From NCBI GenBank assembly GCA_017625095.1, contig JAGALQ010000026.1, forward strand, positions 1 through 64,000: a stretch of DNA of 64,000 nt, read 5' to 3'. Both the position numbers and the translations under genes were made by a program. Origin of the DNA: Clostridia bacterium (GTDB lineage: Bacteria; Bacillota; Clostridia; Oscillospirales; Acutalibacteraceae). Below the pieces are notes generated by a model. That model did no database searches. It was not told the DNA's origin and was given only the letters and a program-made list of their open reading frames with translations. Shown here one piece after another: positions 15,901 to 22,249 of the stretch (position 1 is the stretch's first letter; each line of letters starts with the position of its first letter).

Positions 15901-16217
15901 AATACCTTCCACTGAGCTGTTGTTGAAATGTTGCGACCCGGCATTGTTTCGGGGATAGGGTCTGACCAGTAGTCAAATTTGTAACCCGTTCTTTCAGGGT
16001 TCTGTACATTGGCGGGTTTAACTATTGTGTCGCCTTCTGCGTAGCTTTCTTCCCACAAAATAACATCGCTGTCACTTGACTGATAGCAAGTAATTGTGTA
16101 GGTCCTATCGCTTGCACTAGCAACCATGCCTGAGAAGGGTGCTATTCCGAAAAGCATAACCATGCAAAGCAAAAGCGAGAATGCTCTACGGAATGTGGTT
16201 TTGACCTTGATTTTCAT
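12906..16217 (-). CDS. Secreted InlB B-repeat (Flg_new) protein
   Basis: A ~1100-residue exported protein. The signal peptide (FRRAFSLLLCMVMLFGIAPFSGMVASA) is followed by a long series of ~70-residue Listeria-Bacteroides repeats with the pattern 'YTITFD..G', 'PxxPTxxGYTFxGW', 'PxTMPAxxxTxxAxW'. At least 14 units can be counted, so nearly the whole chain is repeat. The C-terminus ends in VKGIKAFFGGIAKLFEIILG, an amphipathic tail like those of two other exported proteins here. Such repeats form ubiquitin-like beta modules on surface adhesins. The start at 16217 has GGAGG 7 nt upstream. It converges on the BspA-like gene. Confidence 0.9.
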   Translation of the reverse strand: MKIKVKTTFRRAFSLLLCMVMLFGIAPFSGMVASASDRTYTITCYQSSDSDVILWEESYAEGDTIVKPANVQNPERTGYKFDYWSDPIPETMPGRNISTTAQWKVLQFTITFEETGDSVIPSITQDYNSPITKPADPTRAGYKFVGWDIEDNAEYGYKFPTTMPAKNITIKAKWEISKNKIVFDTVGGTYIEPIEKDFGEAIDPPANPEKTGYTFIGWKPELPSTMPAGGMYVTAQWQINKYTIQFETKGGTAIPTITQDYDTIIVKPEAPTKKGYTFKGWSEPIPDKMPAIPGGTKIIEAVWVPNKIDITYDPNGGYIENIDTADPTDTTENPITVKYTYGLPFTHIEHVEIHPENPVRNGYTFGGWFDKDGNSPEEVPSEPTTYYASWIEGTGECVYRVTIHKMEVDGSYKMVSENRFSGAVGETVSAEYTIPTGFSLDLDKTDEDKCASVISGTLTEENKTTPLQLNVYLKRNEYTITLNGGGGIFNNDENLKTFTIKARYGAVVDVTATLKNVGYTFDSWIEDGTGKPATIPTLMPADDTSFTAKWIANGDTPYKVIVTYKDVTNNNKTETKEYPFTGTTGSKVKIYLDSTAAEPGVIKHNVSDFYIEHYKVDRSAAAMANQVLEATIAADGKTELKLTYIPVNYNVTFTVAGKVIETKEVQYYSYAKDIEPTETIIKERFDEALPGYSFVGWEPELGRVTGDIEYKAKYKSNSYNVEFKYAKVVYDDAGNKFSSTSITPDAGQEIDSFYQDFNTEFKVPNYPKKTGYTCVGWYDATGRRYNPGQNVKVPEGGIVLTAEYTANLYTITFDKNLVGASYEDKEFSGSIEVLCDDEIALPALPVKEGCKCLGWYADGDLRDAGYKFKMPAGNITIKANWNIGKYNIVYRDGDKVLTDLTKKDISCGDKITAPKYPSEDYVGNKTFIGWREKGETELFVHDEMPGYSLTLEAVWGYTVTFVDDNNAIIKKVAFEPGAKIVAPEIPYRAGTVANGWIGLPDKMPNQDLVIKASRIYIEYTITYKVDGKVYEQQTCQYGQTIPGVDAPRKWFKKFVGWSELPDTMPAYDIEVNAEWTDSDFVKGIKAFFGGIAKLFEIILGFIE

Positions 16218-16354
16218 AATCAAGCCTCCGTTTCTTTTTTATTTACAATTTCATATAATATTATCCGGGCTGAAGCGAAGTTGAGATCAGGTGCCGCAGC
16301 TAAGCCCGAATTGTGTCCCGCATATGGCGCAGAACAATAGTATACAAAATCTTT
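16218..16354 (-). promoter_or_regulatory. Long structured leader of the B-repeat gene
   Basis: From the inferred start (~16354) to the ATG is about 137 nt. It contains a GC-rich core with CGGGCT pairing to AGCCCG across ~35 nt (about 16267-16312) in an otherwise AT-rich stretch. I do not recognise a known riboswitch class. It could be a protein-binding leader or simply mRNA-stabilising structure. Confidence 0.35.
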
Positions 16355-16360
16355 GAAGAT

Positions 16361-16389
16361 ATGATACACAAAAAGGAAAAAACTGTCAA
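16361..16389 (-). promoter_or_regulatory. Promoter of the B-repeat surface protein
   Basis: On the minus strand: TTGACA (16384-16389), a 17 bp spacer and TATCAT (16361-16366). Confidence 0.75.
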
Positions 16390-16715
16390 CGGAAAAAACG
16401 GGGTGATTTTCCACAAAAATGCAACCCAAAGTTTACCTTACGCAAAGATATTCTCAGGAAAGAAATTGTTTTAATCAAAATCTGCGCACCACATAAGACA
16501 AAATGGATTTTTTTGCGGACTACATCTTGTGTTTTTGGTTATTTTGACTATAAGCAGCATATTTTTAGGCTTGATATCGGTATATTTTGCAATAAAAATC
16601 TGGGTTATTTATCGTTATCCAACTGTAAAGCCAGCCTACTTTACACCAAGATGTTGTGCCCGATTTTTCAAGCACCCCAATTTTCTTATTTTTATCAAAA
16701 TCCGACGCACTCTGC
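16390..16715. other. Intergenic, no gene seen
   Basis: AT-rich. A short plus-strand frame with a hydrophobic stretch (FLVILTISSIFLGLISVYFA) has no ribosome-binding site and runs into the antisense of the flavin reductase gene, so it is not called. Confidence 0.4.
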
Positions 16716-17273
16716 TTACTTCAGAGTCTTGCCGTCAGCAAAGGCATTGCCGACCTTTTCACCAAGGGTGATATAGCTGTGATGCACAGGATCGAATGTG
16801 ATTGCGCCGAGCTTTGACAGGTCAATCTTACCGTCCTCACCGAGCACCGATTCATCCGCACTGACGTTTACTATCTCGCCGATGCAGATTCCGTCTTCGT
16901 TAAATTTAATCAGCTTGCATTCAACCGTCATCGGCAGCTCGTTGATTACGGGAGCATTCACAAACTCAGACTTAACGGTTGTAAAACCTGCCTTGGCTAT
17001 TTTGTCGGGTTCATTATTGCCTGAAGAAACGCCGACATAATCCGCTTCAACAACATGCTTTGCATCCGCAATGCTGACCGTGAAAGCACCGCTGAGCTTA
17101 ATATTTTTTGTTGTTTTGTGCGAGTGCGAAAGGCAGAGCATAATCTGCTTTTCCTCATATATTCCGCCCCATGCAGCATTCATACAGTTTGGTTTGCCGT
17201 TTTCATCGTAAGCCGCAACGATAAAAACAGGCATAGGATAAACACTTGTCATTGCACCGAAATTTTTACGCAT
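16716..17273 (-). CDS. Flavin reductase family protein
   Basis: A 185-residue FMN-binding split-barrel protein of the flavin-reductase-like family. Typical features are the N-terminal PMPVFIVAAYDENGKPNCMNAAW (the 'N..t.sw' flavin loop), the middle SGAFTVSIADAKHVVEADYVG, and EC.L..........GEIVNV near residue 130. It overlaps the upstream DUF4886 gene by 8 bp and is the last gene of a three-gene minus-strand operon. It may supply reduced flavin or act as a small NAD(P)H:FMN oxidoreductase; the partner enzyme is unknown. Confidence 0.85.
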   Translation of the reverse strand: MRKNFGAMTSVYPMPVFIVAAYDENGKPNCMNAAWGGIYEEKQIMLCLSHSHKTTKNIKLSGAFTVSIADAKHVVEADYVGVSSGNNEPDKIAKAGFTTVKSEFVNAPVINELPMTVECKLIKFNEDGICIGEIVNVSADESVLGEDGKIDLSKLGAITFDPVHHSYITLGEKVGNAFADGKTLK

Positions 17274-18003
17274 TTTTTATACCTCCGCTAATCGCTTGCA
17301 TAATAATCTCAAGCAGTTTTATATCCATACCGTCCAACTCTTTGGCGGTAAGTTTTTCGCCCGTGAGTGTGCTCAGCCAGGTTGCTGCCGCAGCATATCT
17401 GCCGTAGGTTTCGGAAAGATGGAACGTATCGCGGCAAAGTGATATTCCGCCGTTTTCATAACCGAAAACCTTTGTATTTTCACGCAGATACTGAATAACA
17501 GTGCCTGTACGTATAAGGTCTGCCCCTATACTTTCAGCCGCTTTTTCGGATGCGGAAACTATGCTCTCAAACATTCTGCGGCTGTCACGCTCATAGTTTA
17601 AAAAGCCCGGATGCTCCGAGCCGTTTTCATAGCTCCAGGTCTGATGAAAATACAGCTTTGCCCGCGGCTGATGCTCACGCACAAAAGCAGCAAGAGAAGA
17701 AAGATAAGGCTGATACGTGCTGTAAATTCCGCTGTCGGCACTCGCCTGCTGAAGGGTTATGACATCCCATTTTTGGCTATCCAGAGCCGATTTTATACTG
17801 ATTTTTGCTTCAGTCTCATTACCGTTTAGTTCATAATCATAGTAAGCGTTGTCCTCACAGACATTCTGCCAATGGGTCTGAAGGCTGCAGCCGCCGATAA
17901 AAAGGTTTGCGGTGTCAAGCTCAAGGGAATTCTGCACCGCAAGAGTGTGAAGAAAACGGTGCGCATCGGTTGAAAAACTGTTGCCAATTGATAAAAGCTT
18001 CAT
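17266..18003 (-). CDS. DUF4886 SGNH-like hydrolase
   Basis: A 245-residue protein opening with LLSIGNSFSTDAHRFLHTLA, the block I GNSxs motif of SGNH/GDSL hydrolases as modified in DUF4886. A later WDVITLQQASADSG corresponds to block II/III, and a C-terminal D..HLSETYGRYAAA supplies the likely catalytic Asp-x-x-His. There is no signal peptide. The family is often linked to carbohydrate deacetylation, but no substrate is established. The ATG overlaps the TGA of the upstream small membrane protein, so they are translationally coupled. Confidence 0.85.
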   Translation of the reverse strand: MKLLSIGNSFSTDAHRFLHTLAVQNSLELDTANLFIGGCSLQTHWQNVCEDNAYYDYELNGNETEAKISIKSALDSQKWDVITLQQASADSGIYSTYQPYLSSLAAFVREHQPRAKLYFHQTWSYENGSEHPGFLNYERDSRRMFESIVSASEKAAESIGADLIRTGTVIQYLRENTKVFGYENGGISLCRDTFHLSETYGRYAAAATWLSTLTGEKLTAKELDGMDIKLLEIIMQAISGGIKNA

Positions 18004-18296
18004 TTTTCATTTCTCCTGTCAAGACGTCTGTTCCGAAAATAAAGCACCAGATCGGCACTGACCATAACAAGGTTGAGAAAATAGAAGAAAAGCACATACC
18101 ACTTTTCACCAATTGCCGACATATACGCTTCATTCATAAACTTTGCTGTTATGCCTGCTATGTAGCCGAATATAATCAGACACAAAAATGCAGGACTTTT
18201 GCCCTTTGCTGTGCGTGCCTTATATGATTTAACCACATTGAACGGCCACGATGCACCGAAACAGATAATCATTACAACTTCTAATATTTCTGCCAT
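18000..18296 (-). CDS. Small PQ-loop/SemiSWEET-like membrane protein
   Basis: 98 residues with three hydrophobic segments (about 4-20, 39-57, 66-86). The stretch SWPFNVVKSYKARTAKGKS resembles the 'PQ..K..R.K...g.s' loop of PQ-loop proteins, with W-P-F in place of P-Q. Proteins of this size would act as dimers like SemiSWEET sugar transporters, but function is not shown. ATG 18296 has GGAGG 9 nt upstream. It is the first gene of the DUF4886/flavin reductase operon. Confidence 0.65.
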   Translation of the reverse strand: MAEILEVVMIICFGASWPFNVVKSYKARTAKGKSPAFLCLIIFGYIAGITAKFMNEAYMSAIGEKWYVLFFYFLNLVMVSADLVLYFRNRRLDRRNEK

Positions 18297-18371
18297 AAAA
18301 ATTCGCCTCCGGTGGGTATTATACCACAACCCCGACATATTGCAAACAGCAGCAAACACTTGTAACAGACT

Positions 18372-18404
18372 AAAAAAGGAAGGTGGCTGCCCACCTTCCT
18401 TTTC
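18372..18404 (-). terminator. Bidirectional terminator of the rhodanese gene
   Basis: Stem AAGGAAGGTGG / CCACCTTCCTT with loop CTGC, flanked by A6 on one side and TTTT on the other. Confidence 0.85.
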
Positions 18405-18822
18405 ATTTTACGGTTTCATATTCCCAGTCAATTATTCCGCCGAATTCTTTGACGTTTGTATAACCCAGATCAACGAGTGCCTGCGAAGCAATTTTGCTGC
18501 GTCTGCCGCTTCTGCAGTAGACAAGTATCAGCTGATTCTTGTCCGGCAGTTTACTCTCTGCTCTGTCCGCAATCTCATACTCAGGTATGAGCACAGCACC
18601 CGGAATATGACCTGCGTCGTATTCCTCCTGCGTGCGTGCATCGATTATCACGTAATCCTTTTCGCTGTCCATCAGAGCCTTTGCCTCTGCGGCTGAAATC
18701 TGAACATAAGTGTTATTCATTTGTGTCTGTACCTCATCTGTTGTATTACCGCCACAGGATGCAAGACCGATTGCCAGCAGACAAAACGGCACAAGCCACA
18801 GCAGTTTTAATATATTCTTCAT
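18403..18822 (-). CDS. Rhodanese-domain lipoprotein
   Basis: 139 residues. A lipoprotein signal peptide (FCLLAIGLASCGG, lipobox LASC) predicts attachment to the outer face of the membrane. A single rhodanese domain follows: DYVIIDARTQEEYDAGHIPGA and the active-site loop YCRSGRRS with the catalytic Cys, ending in GGIIDWEYE. It probably handles sulfane sulfur or thiol groups at the cell surface. It is monocistronic, with its terminator right after the stop. Confidence 0.9.
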   Translation of the reverse strand: MKNILKLLWLVPFCLLAIGLASCGGNTTDEVQTQMNNTYVQISAAEAKALMDSEKDYVIIDARTQEEYDAGHIPGAVLIPEYEIADRAESKLPDKNQLILVYCRSGRRSKIASQALVDLGYTNVKEFGGIIDWEYETVK

Positions 18823-18890
18823 CTAAGCTCTCCGAAAAATTCGATTTTTTAAGTTTACACAGACATTATAACACTTAACCACCGTCAATT

Positions 18891-19310
18891 TCAACCTTTG
18901 AGCTGTGAATTAAGTCTTTTGCTTGTTGCCCTGACCGATAAATAGACGATGCCCCATATTACAAAGAACAGCAAAACAAAAACAGCAGAGAATATGACAA
19001 GCACCATAGGCTCAAACGGAATCCACGAATTCACAACGTAGCATACGGAATATGCCGCATACAGCGTTACAAAATGACAAAGTAAGGATTTAACTGTGCT
19101 CCAATGCTCAATCTGATTAAACACGGTAACGCCTGCCTGGATGAATGCGAGCAAATATGAGGACACTGTTGCAAGCAAAATCTGACTTGCTGTAAGAGAA
19201 AAACCCCTATCAGCCAACGAAATACACATAAAAACAATTGCCACTACAATCGGACCGAAGCCGCCGAAAATAAGCCCTCTGTACAAAAAATCTTTCAAAT
19301 ACCTGTTCAT
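18891..19310 (-). CDS. DUF3021 membrane protein
   Basis: 139 residues with four hydrophobic segments (about 12-34, 42-62, 75-95, 100-124). The F..RGL.FGG.G....AI start and the general layout match DUF3021 proteins, which regularly follow LytTR regulators. The gene starts 3 bp after the LytTR stop, so the two are co-transcribed and probably form one regulatory system. DUF3021 proteins are thought to modulate their LytTR partner; that is family-level inference. Confidence 0.8.
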   Translation of the reverse strand: MNRYLKDFLYRGLIFGGFGPIVVAIVFMCISLADRGFSLTASQILLATVSSYLLAFIQAGVTVFNQIEHWSTVKSLLCHFVTLYAAYSVCYVVNSWIPFEPMVLVIFSAVFVLLFFVIWGIVYLSVRATSKRLNSQLKG

Positions 19311-19313
19311 AAC

Positions 19314-19742
19314 TTATAACCCTAACCTTTCTTTAACTGTTTTCATTTGCCGTCTTGAAACGTAATCTGTATACCCGTTTTTGAATACTACACGCATTGT
19401 TCCCGATACCGATGCATCAAACCGCCCTATCATCCTGATATTTGCAATGCATGACTGATTGATTTTTACAAAATTTTCATCCGCGATTTCCTCAAGCTGA
19501 TAAAGACGAAGTTTCATCTGCAGCTTTTCCTTTTCTGTCACGGCATACACCTTATTTCTTTCAGTGACAAAACAGTAAACCTCGCATAAATTAATTCTGA
19601 CAGCTGTTTTGCCGTTATATCCGATCAGCTCCGTATTATCCGAAACAAGCTTTTCGATCGAGCTGACAAGCCTGCTTTTTTCATGAGCATAAACTATCAC
19701 CTCCTCTTCACGGCCGCGGTCAATAAATAACCTGAATTTCAT
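19314..19742 (-). CDS. LytTR-domain DNA-binding regulator
   Basis: 142 residues. The N-terminal ~45 residues are a short lead (MKFRLFIDRGREEEVIVYAHEKSRLV). The rest is a LytTR domain: EVYCFVTERNKVYAVT, LYQLEEIADENFVKINQSCIANI and VFKNGYTDYVSRRQMKTVKERL, the 'F.ri.rs..vN...i' signature. There is no receiver domain, so it is the stand-alone type paired with DUF3021. ATG 19742 lies 5 nt after AGGAGGG. A palindrome 34 bp upstream suggests autoregulation. Confidence 0.9.
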   Translation of the reverse strand: MKFRLFIDRGREEEVIVYAHEKSRLVSSIEKLVSDNTELIGYNGKTAVRINLCEVYCFVTERNKVYAVTEKEKLQMKLRLYQLEEIADENFVKINQSCIANIRMIGRFDASVSGTMRVVFKNGYTDYVSRRQMKTVKERLGL

Positions 19743-19775
19743 GCTATCCCTCCTTGCAGATTCATCATAATTCAC

Positions 19776-19796
19776 CGTATCGCAAAACGCAATACG
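19776..19796. promoter_or_regulatory. Palindrome upstream of the LytTR gene
   Basis: CGTATCGC-AAAAC-GCAATACG: 8 bp arms with one mismatch. LytTR proteins of this type usually bind repeats in their own promoter. Confidence 0.4.
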
Positions 19797-19832
19797 TCTT
19801 TAGCATTCGGTTATTCAAGAGTTATAAGCGGT

Positions 19833-19862
19833 AAAAAAGCAACCTGCAACGCAGATTGCTTT
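19833..19862 (-). terminator. Terminator downstream of the Gfo/Idh/MocA gene
   Basis: On the minus strand: AAAGCAATCTGC-GTTG-CAGGTTGCTTTTTT, a stem interrupted by one mismatch and ending in a T-tract. Confidence 0.65.
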
Positions 19863-20066
19863 AAATTTGTCAAGTTGTTAAGCTTTACAGCATTCTGTTC
19901 TTTTAGCCCAAAACACATTTATACGGCATACGAACTCATTTTTTACATATATCCGGCTTTAAAACCGCTATAAATCAACAATAATCAGCGTTACAGAATT
20001 AAGTGAAACCGCTTATAAACGTGTGATTTATGTGTCAGACATCATTAAAAAAACATCGTTGTAAAG
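19863..20066. other. Intergenic, no gene seen
   Basis: AT-rich spacer between the Gfo/Idh/MocA stop and its putative terminator. AAACCGCTATAAA and AAACCGCTTATAAAC occur as loose direct repeats, with no obvious role. Confidence 0.35.
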
Positions 20067-21071
20067 TTATTCAACTTTACATATTTCAAGTTCATCCTGA
20101 GGATAAACTATACCTAATTTTCTTCTTATCTCATCCATCTGTGCGGTAATATAGAGCGTTTGTTCAGATGTAACAACAGGGCTTTCGTCAAGTCTGTCAC
20201 AAACACACCGGCAGAAATGAGCAATCTGCTCCTCAAAGCCGTTGCCTGCATACGGCACGGAAATCTTCTCTCTTCTGCCGTCGTTGAAAACAAGCTCAAT
20301 CTCCTGAGGCGCATAAAAGCGAGGAAGGTAAGCGTATCCCTTACTGCCGTAAACAAAACCTTCATTCGGCTTACGCAGAAGTGTAGCGGAGGATATATCC
20401 GCAATTGCCGAGCTGCTGTATTTCATAAGCACGCAAGTGTGGCTGTCAACACCGTTATATACCGCGCAATGTGCACTTATCGTTTCAACATCCTTGCCGA
20501 GATACCAGCTTGCAAAATTCAGACCGTAAACACCGACGTCGAGCAATGAGCCACCGCCGTTTTCGGGCTTGAAGACGTGATGGTCCATTTCGTCCTCATC
20601 CATTGTGTAACAGAATTTGCCCTCGACACCGAGGATGTCGCCAAGCTCACCTGAACCGACAATATCGAGCATTTTCAGCGTGCCGGGCACAAGGCGCGCC
20701 CACATCGCCTCCATAAGCATAACGCCGTTTGCCCTTGCACACGCAAACATTTCCTCTGCCTCTCGGAGATTGACCGCCATCGGCTTTTCGCAGAGCACGT
20801 GTTTGCCGTTATTCATCATCAGACAAGAGAAACCGATATGCCCCGAATGAGGCACGGCAATATAAGCGGCATCAATCACATCAGACTGTGCCATTTTTTC
20901 ATAGCTGTCAAAACGGTTGGGAATATTGAATTCATTGCCGAATTTTTCGGCATTCTCTGCCGTTCTGGAGGCAACCGCCGCAAGCTCTGCACCCTCAACG
21001 TTTACAATTGCGTTTGCAAAGCGGTGCGCAATAGTGCCCGTGCCGACAATTCCGAATCTGATTTTTTTCAT
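20067..21071 (-). CDS. Gfo/Idh/MocA family oxidoreductase
   Basis: 334 residues. A Rossmann NAD(P)-binding domain (IRFGIVGTGTIAHRFANA) is followed by the EKP motif (HVLCEKPMAVN) that carries the catalytic Lys, and a C-terminal beta-sheet domain with GGGSLLDVGVYGLNFASWYLG containing the D..vY dyad. Trans-dihydrodiol dehydrogenase/glucose-fructose oxidoreductase-like members share this pattern. The gene is monocistronic and divergent from a DMT transporter 107 bp away. The sugar or cyclitol substrate is unknown. Confidence 0.9.
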   Translation of the reverse strand: MKKIRFGIVGTGTIAHRFANAIVNVEGAELAAVASRTAENAEKFGNEFNIPNRFDSYEKMAQSDVIDAAYIAVPHSGHIGFSCLMMNNGKHVLCEKPMAVNLREAEEMFACARANGVMLMEAMWARLVPGTLKMLDIVGSGELGDILGVEGKFCYTMDEDEMDHHVFKPENGGGSLLDVGVYGLNFASWYLGKDVETISAHCAVYNGVDSHTCVLMKYSSSAIADISSATLLRKPNEGFVYGSKGYAYLPRFYAPQEIELVFNDGRREKISVPYAGNGFEEQIAHFCRCVCDRLDESPVVTSEQTLYITAQMDEIRRKLGIVYPQDELEICKVE

Positions 21072-21177
21072 ATATCATCACCTGCCGATTTATTATAAAC
21101 TTTATTGTTTATTTTGTAAATAAGCAATTGAAATGCACTGCCGAATCTGCTAAAATCTCCTGCGGAGGAAAATGATT

Positions 21178-22041
21178 ATGGATTATTTGTTTATATTGGG
21201 CGCAACATTGCTTCTTGCGGTTGACTTCGCCTTTTCAAAGCTTTATCAGAAAAAATCAGGTGTGGGAATCACCGCAGGCTTAAGCTTCAATGCCCTGAAC
21301 GGTCTTTTCACAGCTGTTGTTTTCTTTGCACTCGGCGGGTTCAGATTTACTTTTTCATCATTTTCTATGATTATGGCTTTTGCTATGGCGGCATTTGCGC
21401 TCACATACAGCCTTATTGGCTTTCGTATTCTGCGTAGCGGAAATATGGCAATATACACACTGTTTCTTATGACAGGCGGTATGATTCTGCCGTATATCTA
21501 CGGTCTTATCGCCCTTGATGAGCCGCTCAGAATTATAAGAATTGCAGGTCTTGCAGTAATCATAGCTGCCGTAGCCTTCTCAAACAGCGGCACAAAAAAG
21601 CCGACATCGCTCCAGATAATTCTCTGTGTTGCCGTTTTTCTGCTCAACGGTATGGTCAGCATCATATCAAAAGCGCATCAGGTTGACACGATTCATTCTC
21701 CTGTCGACACAACTCAATTTGTTATGCTGTCGGGCATTGCGAAATTTATAATGAGCAGTGTTGCACTTATCTTTACAAAACTGAAAACAAATGATAAGCT
21801 TCCGCAGCCTGCAAGCATCCTGCCGCTGGCCCTTGCATCCGCAGTTGTAGGCGGTGTGTCATATATGCTGCAGCTTATCGGCGCACAGAATCTGCCGGCA
21901 ACGGTTCTCTATCCCTGCGTTACCGGAGGCAGTATAATTTTTTCAGCCTTTGCGGGTAAAATATTTTTCAAAGAGAAAATCGCAAAAGCACAGTGGATTA
22001 GTATAGGTCTGTGCTTTGCAGGTACCTGTATGTTTCTTTAA
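21178..22041 (+). CDS. EamA/DMT family transporter
   Basis: 287 residues with ten hydrophobic segments arranged as two EamA repeats, the normal full-size form. The second half ends with GSIIFSAFAGKIFFKEKIAKAQWISIGLCFAGTCMFL, the typical EamA closing pattern. Two in-frame ATGs exist (21172 and 21178); the second is preferred because GGAGG then lies 9 nt upstream. It faces the Gfo/Idh/MocA gene and may share its regulation. Confidence 0.85.
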   Translation: MDYLFILGATLLLAVDFAFSKLYQKKSGVGITAGLSFNALNGLFTAVVFFALGGFRFTFSSFSMIMAFAMAAFALTYSLIGFRILRSGNMAIYTLFLMTGGMILPYIYGLIALDEPLRIIRIAGLAVIIAAVAFSNSGTKKPTSLQIILCVAVFLLNGMVSIISKAHQVDTIHSPVDTTQFVMLSGIAKFIMSSVALIFTKLKTNDKLPQPASILPLALASAVVGGVSYMLQLIGAQNLPATVLYPCVTGGSIIFSAFAGKIFFKEKIAKAQWISIGLCFAGTCMFL

Positions 22042-22053
22042 CCTGTTTAATGG

Positions 22054-22082
22054 AGGAGATCTTCGGATCTCCTGTTTCTTTA
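22054..22082 (+). terminator. Terminator of the DMT transporter gene
   Basis: Stem AGGAGATC / GATCTCCT with a stable TTCG tetraloop, followed by GTTTCTTT. Confidence 0.8.
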
Positions 22083-22158
22083 ATATATATCAATAGTCAA
22101 ATACGCTCTCATTCACACGACAAATTTTATATATTATGTTGATTTTTCTTATGCAGCA

Positions 22159-22186
22159 TTGACATCAGACTGATTTGTATTATAAT
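22159..22186 (+). promoter_or_regulatory. Promoter of the MMPL gene
   Basis: TTGACA at 22159-22164, a 16 bp spacer and TATAAT at 22181-22186. Confidence 0.75.
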
Positions 22187-22249
22187 GAGTTTGTTACTTT
22201 AATTTTACCTACAGCGTTTTTTTAGTATATATGTGATAGGAGTAAAACG

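Noticed and set aside
16218..16354. Cyclic-di-GMP or other known riboswitch
   Set aside because: None of the conserved core words of the common classes could be recognised in the leader.
16220..16429. 69-codon minus-strand frame upstream of the B-repeat gene
   Set aside because: It crosses the inferred promoter and has no ribosome-binding site.
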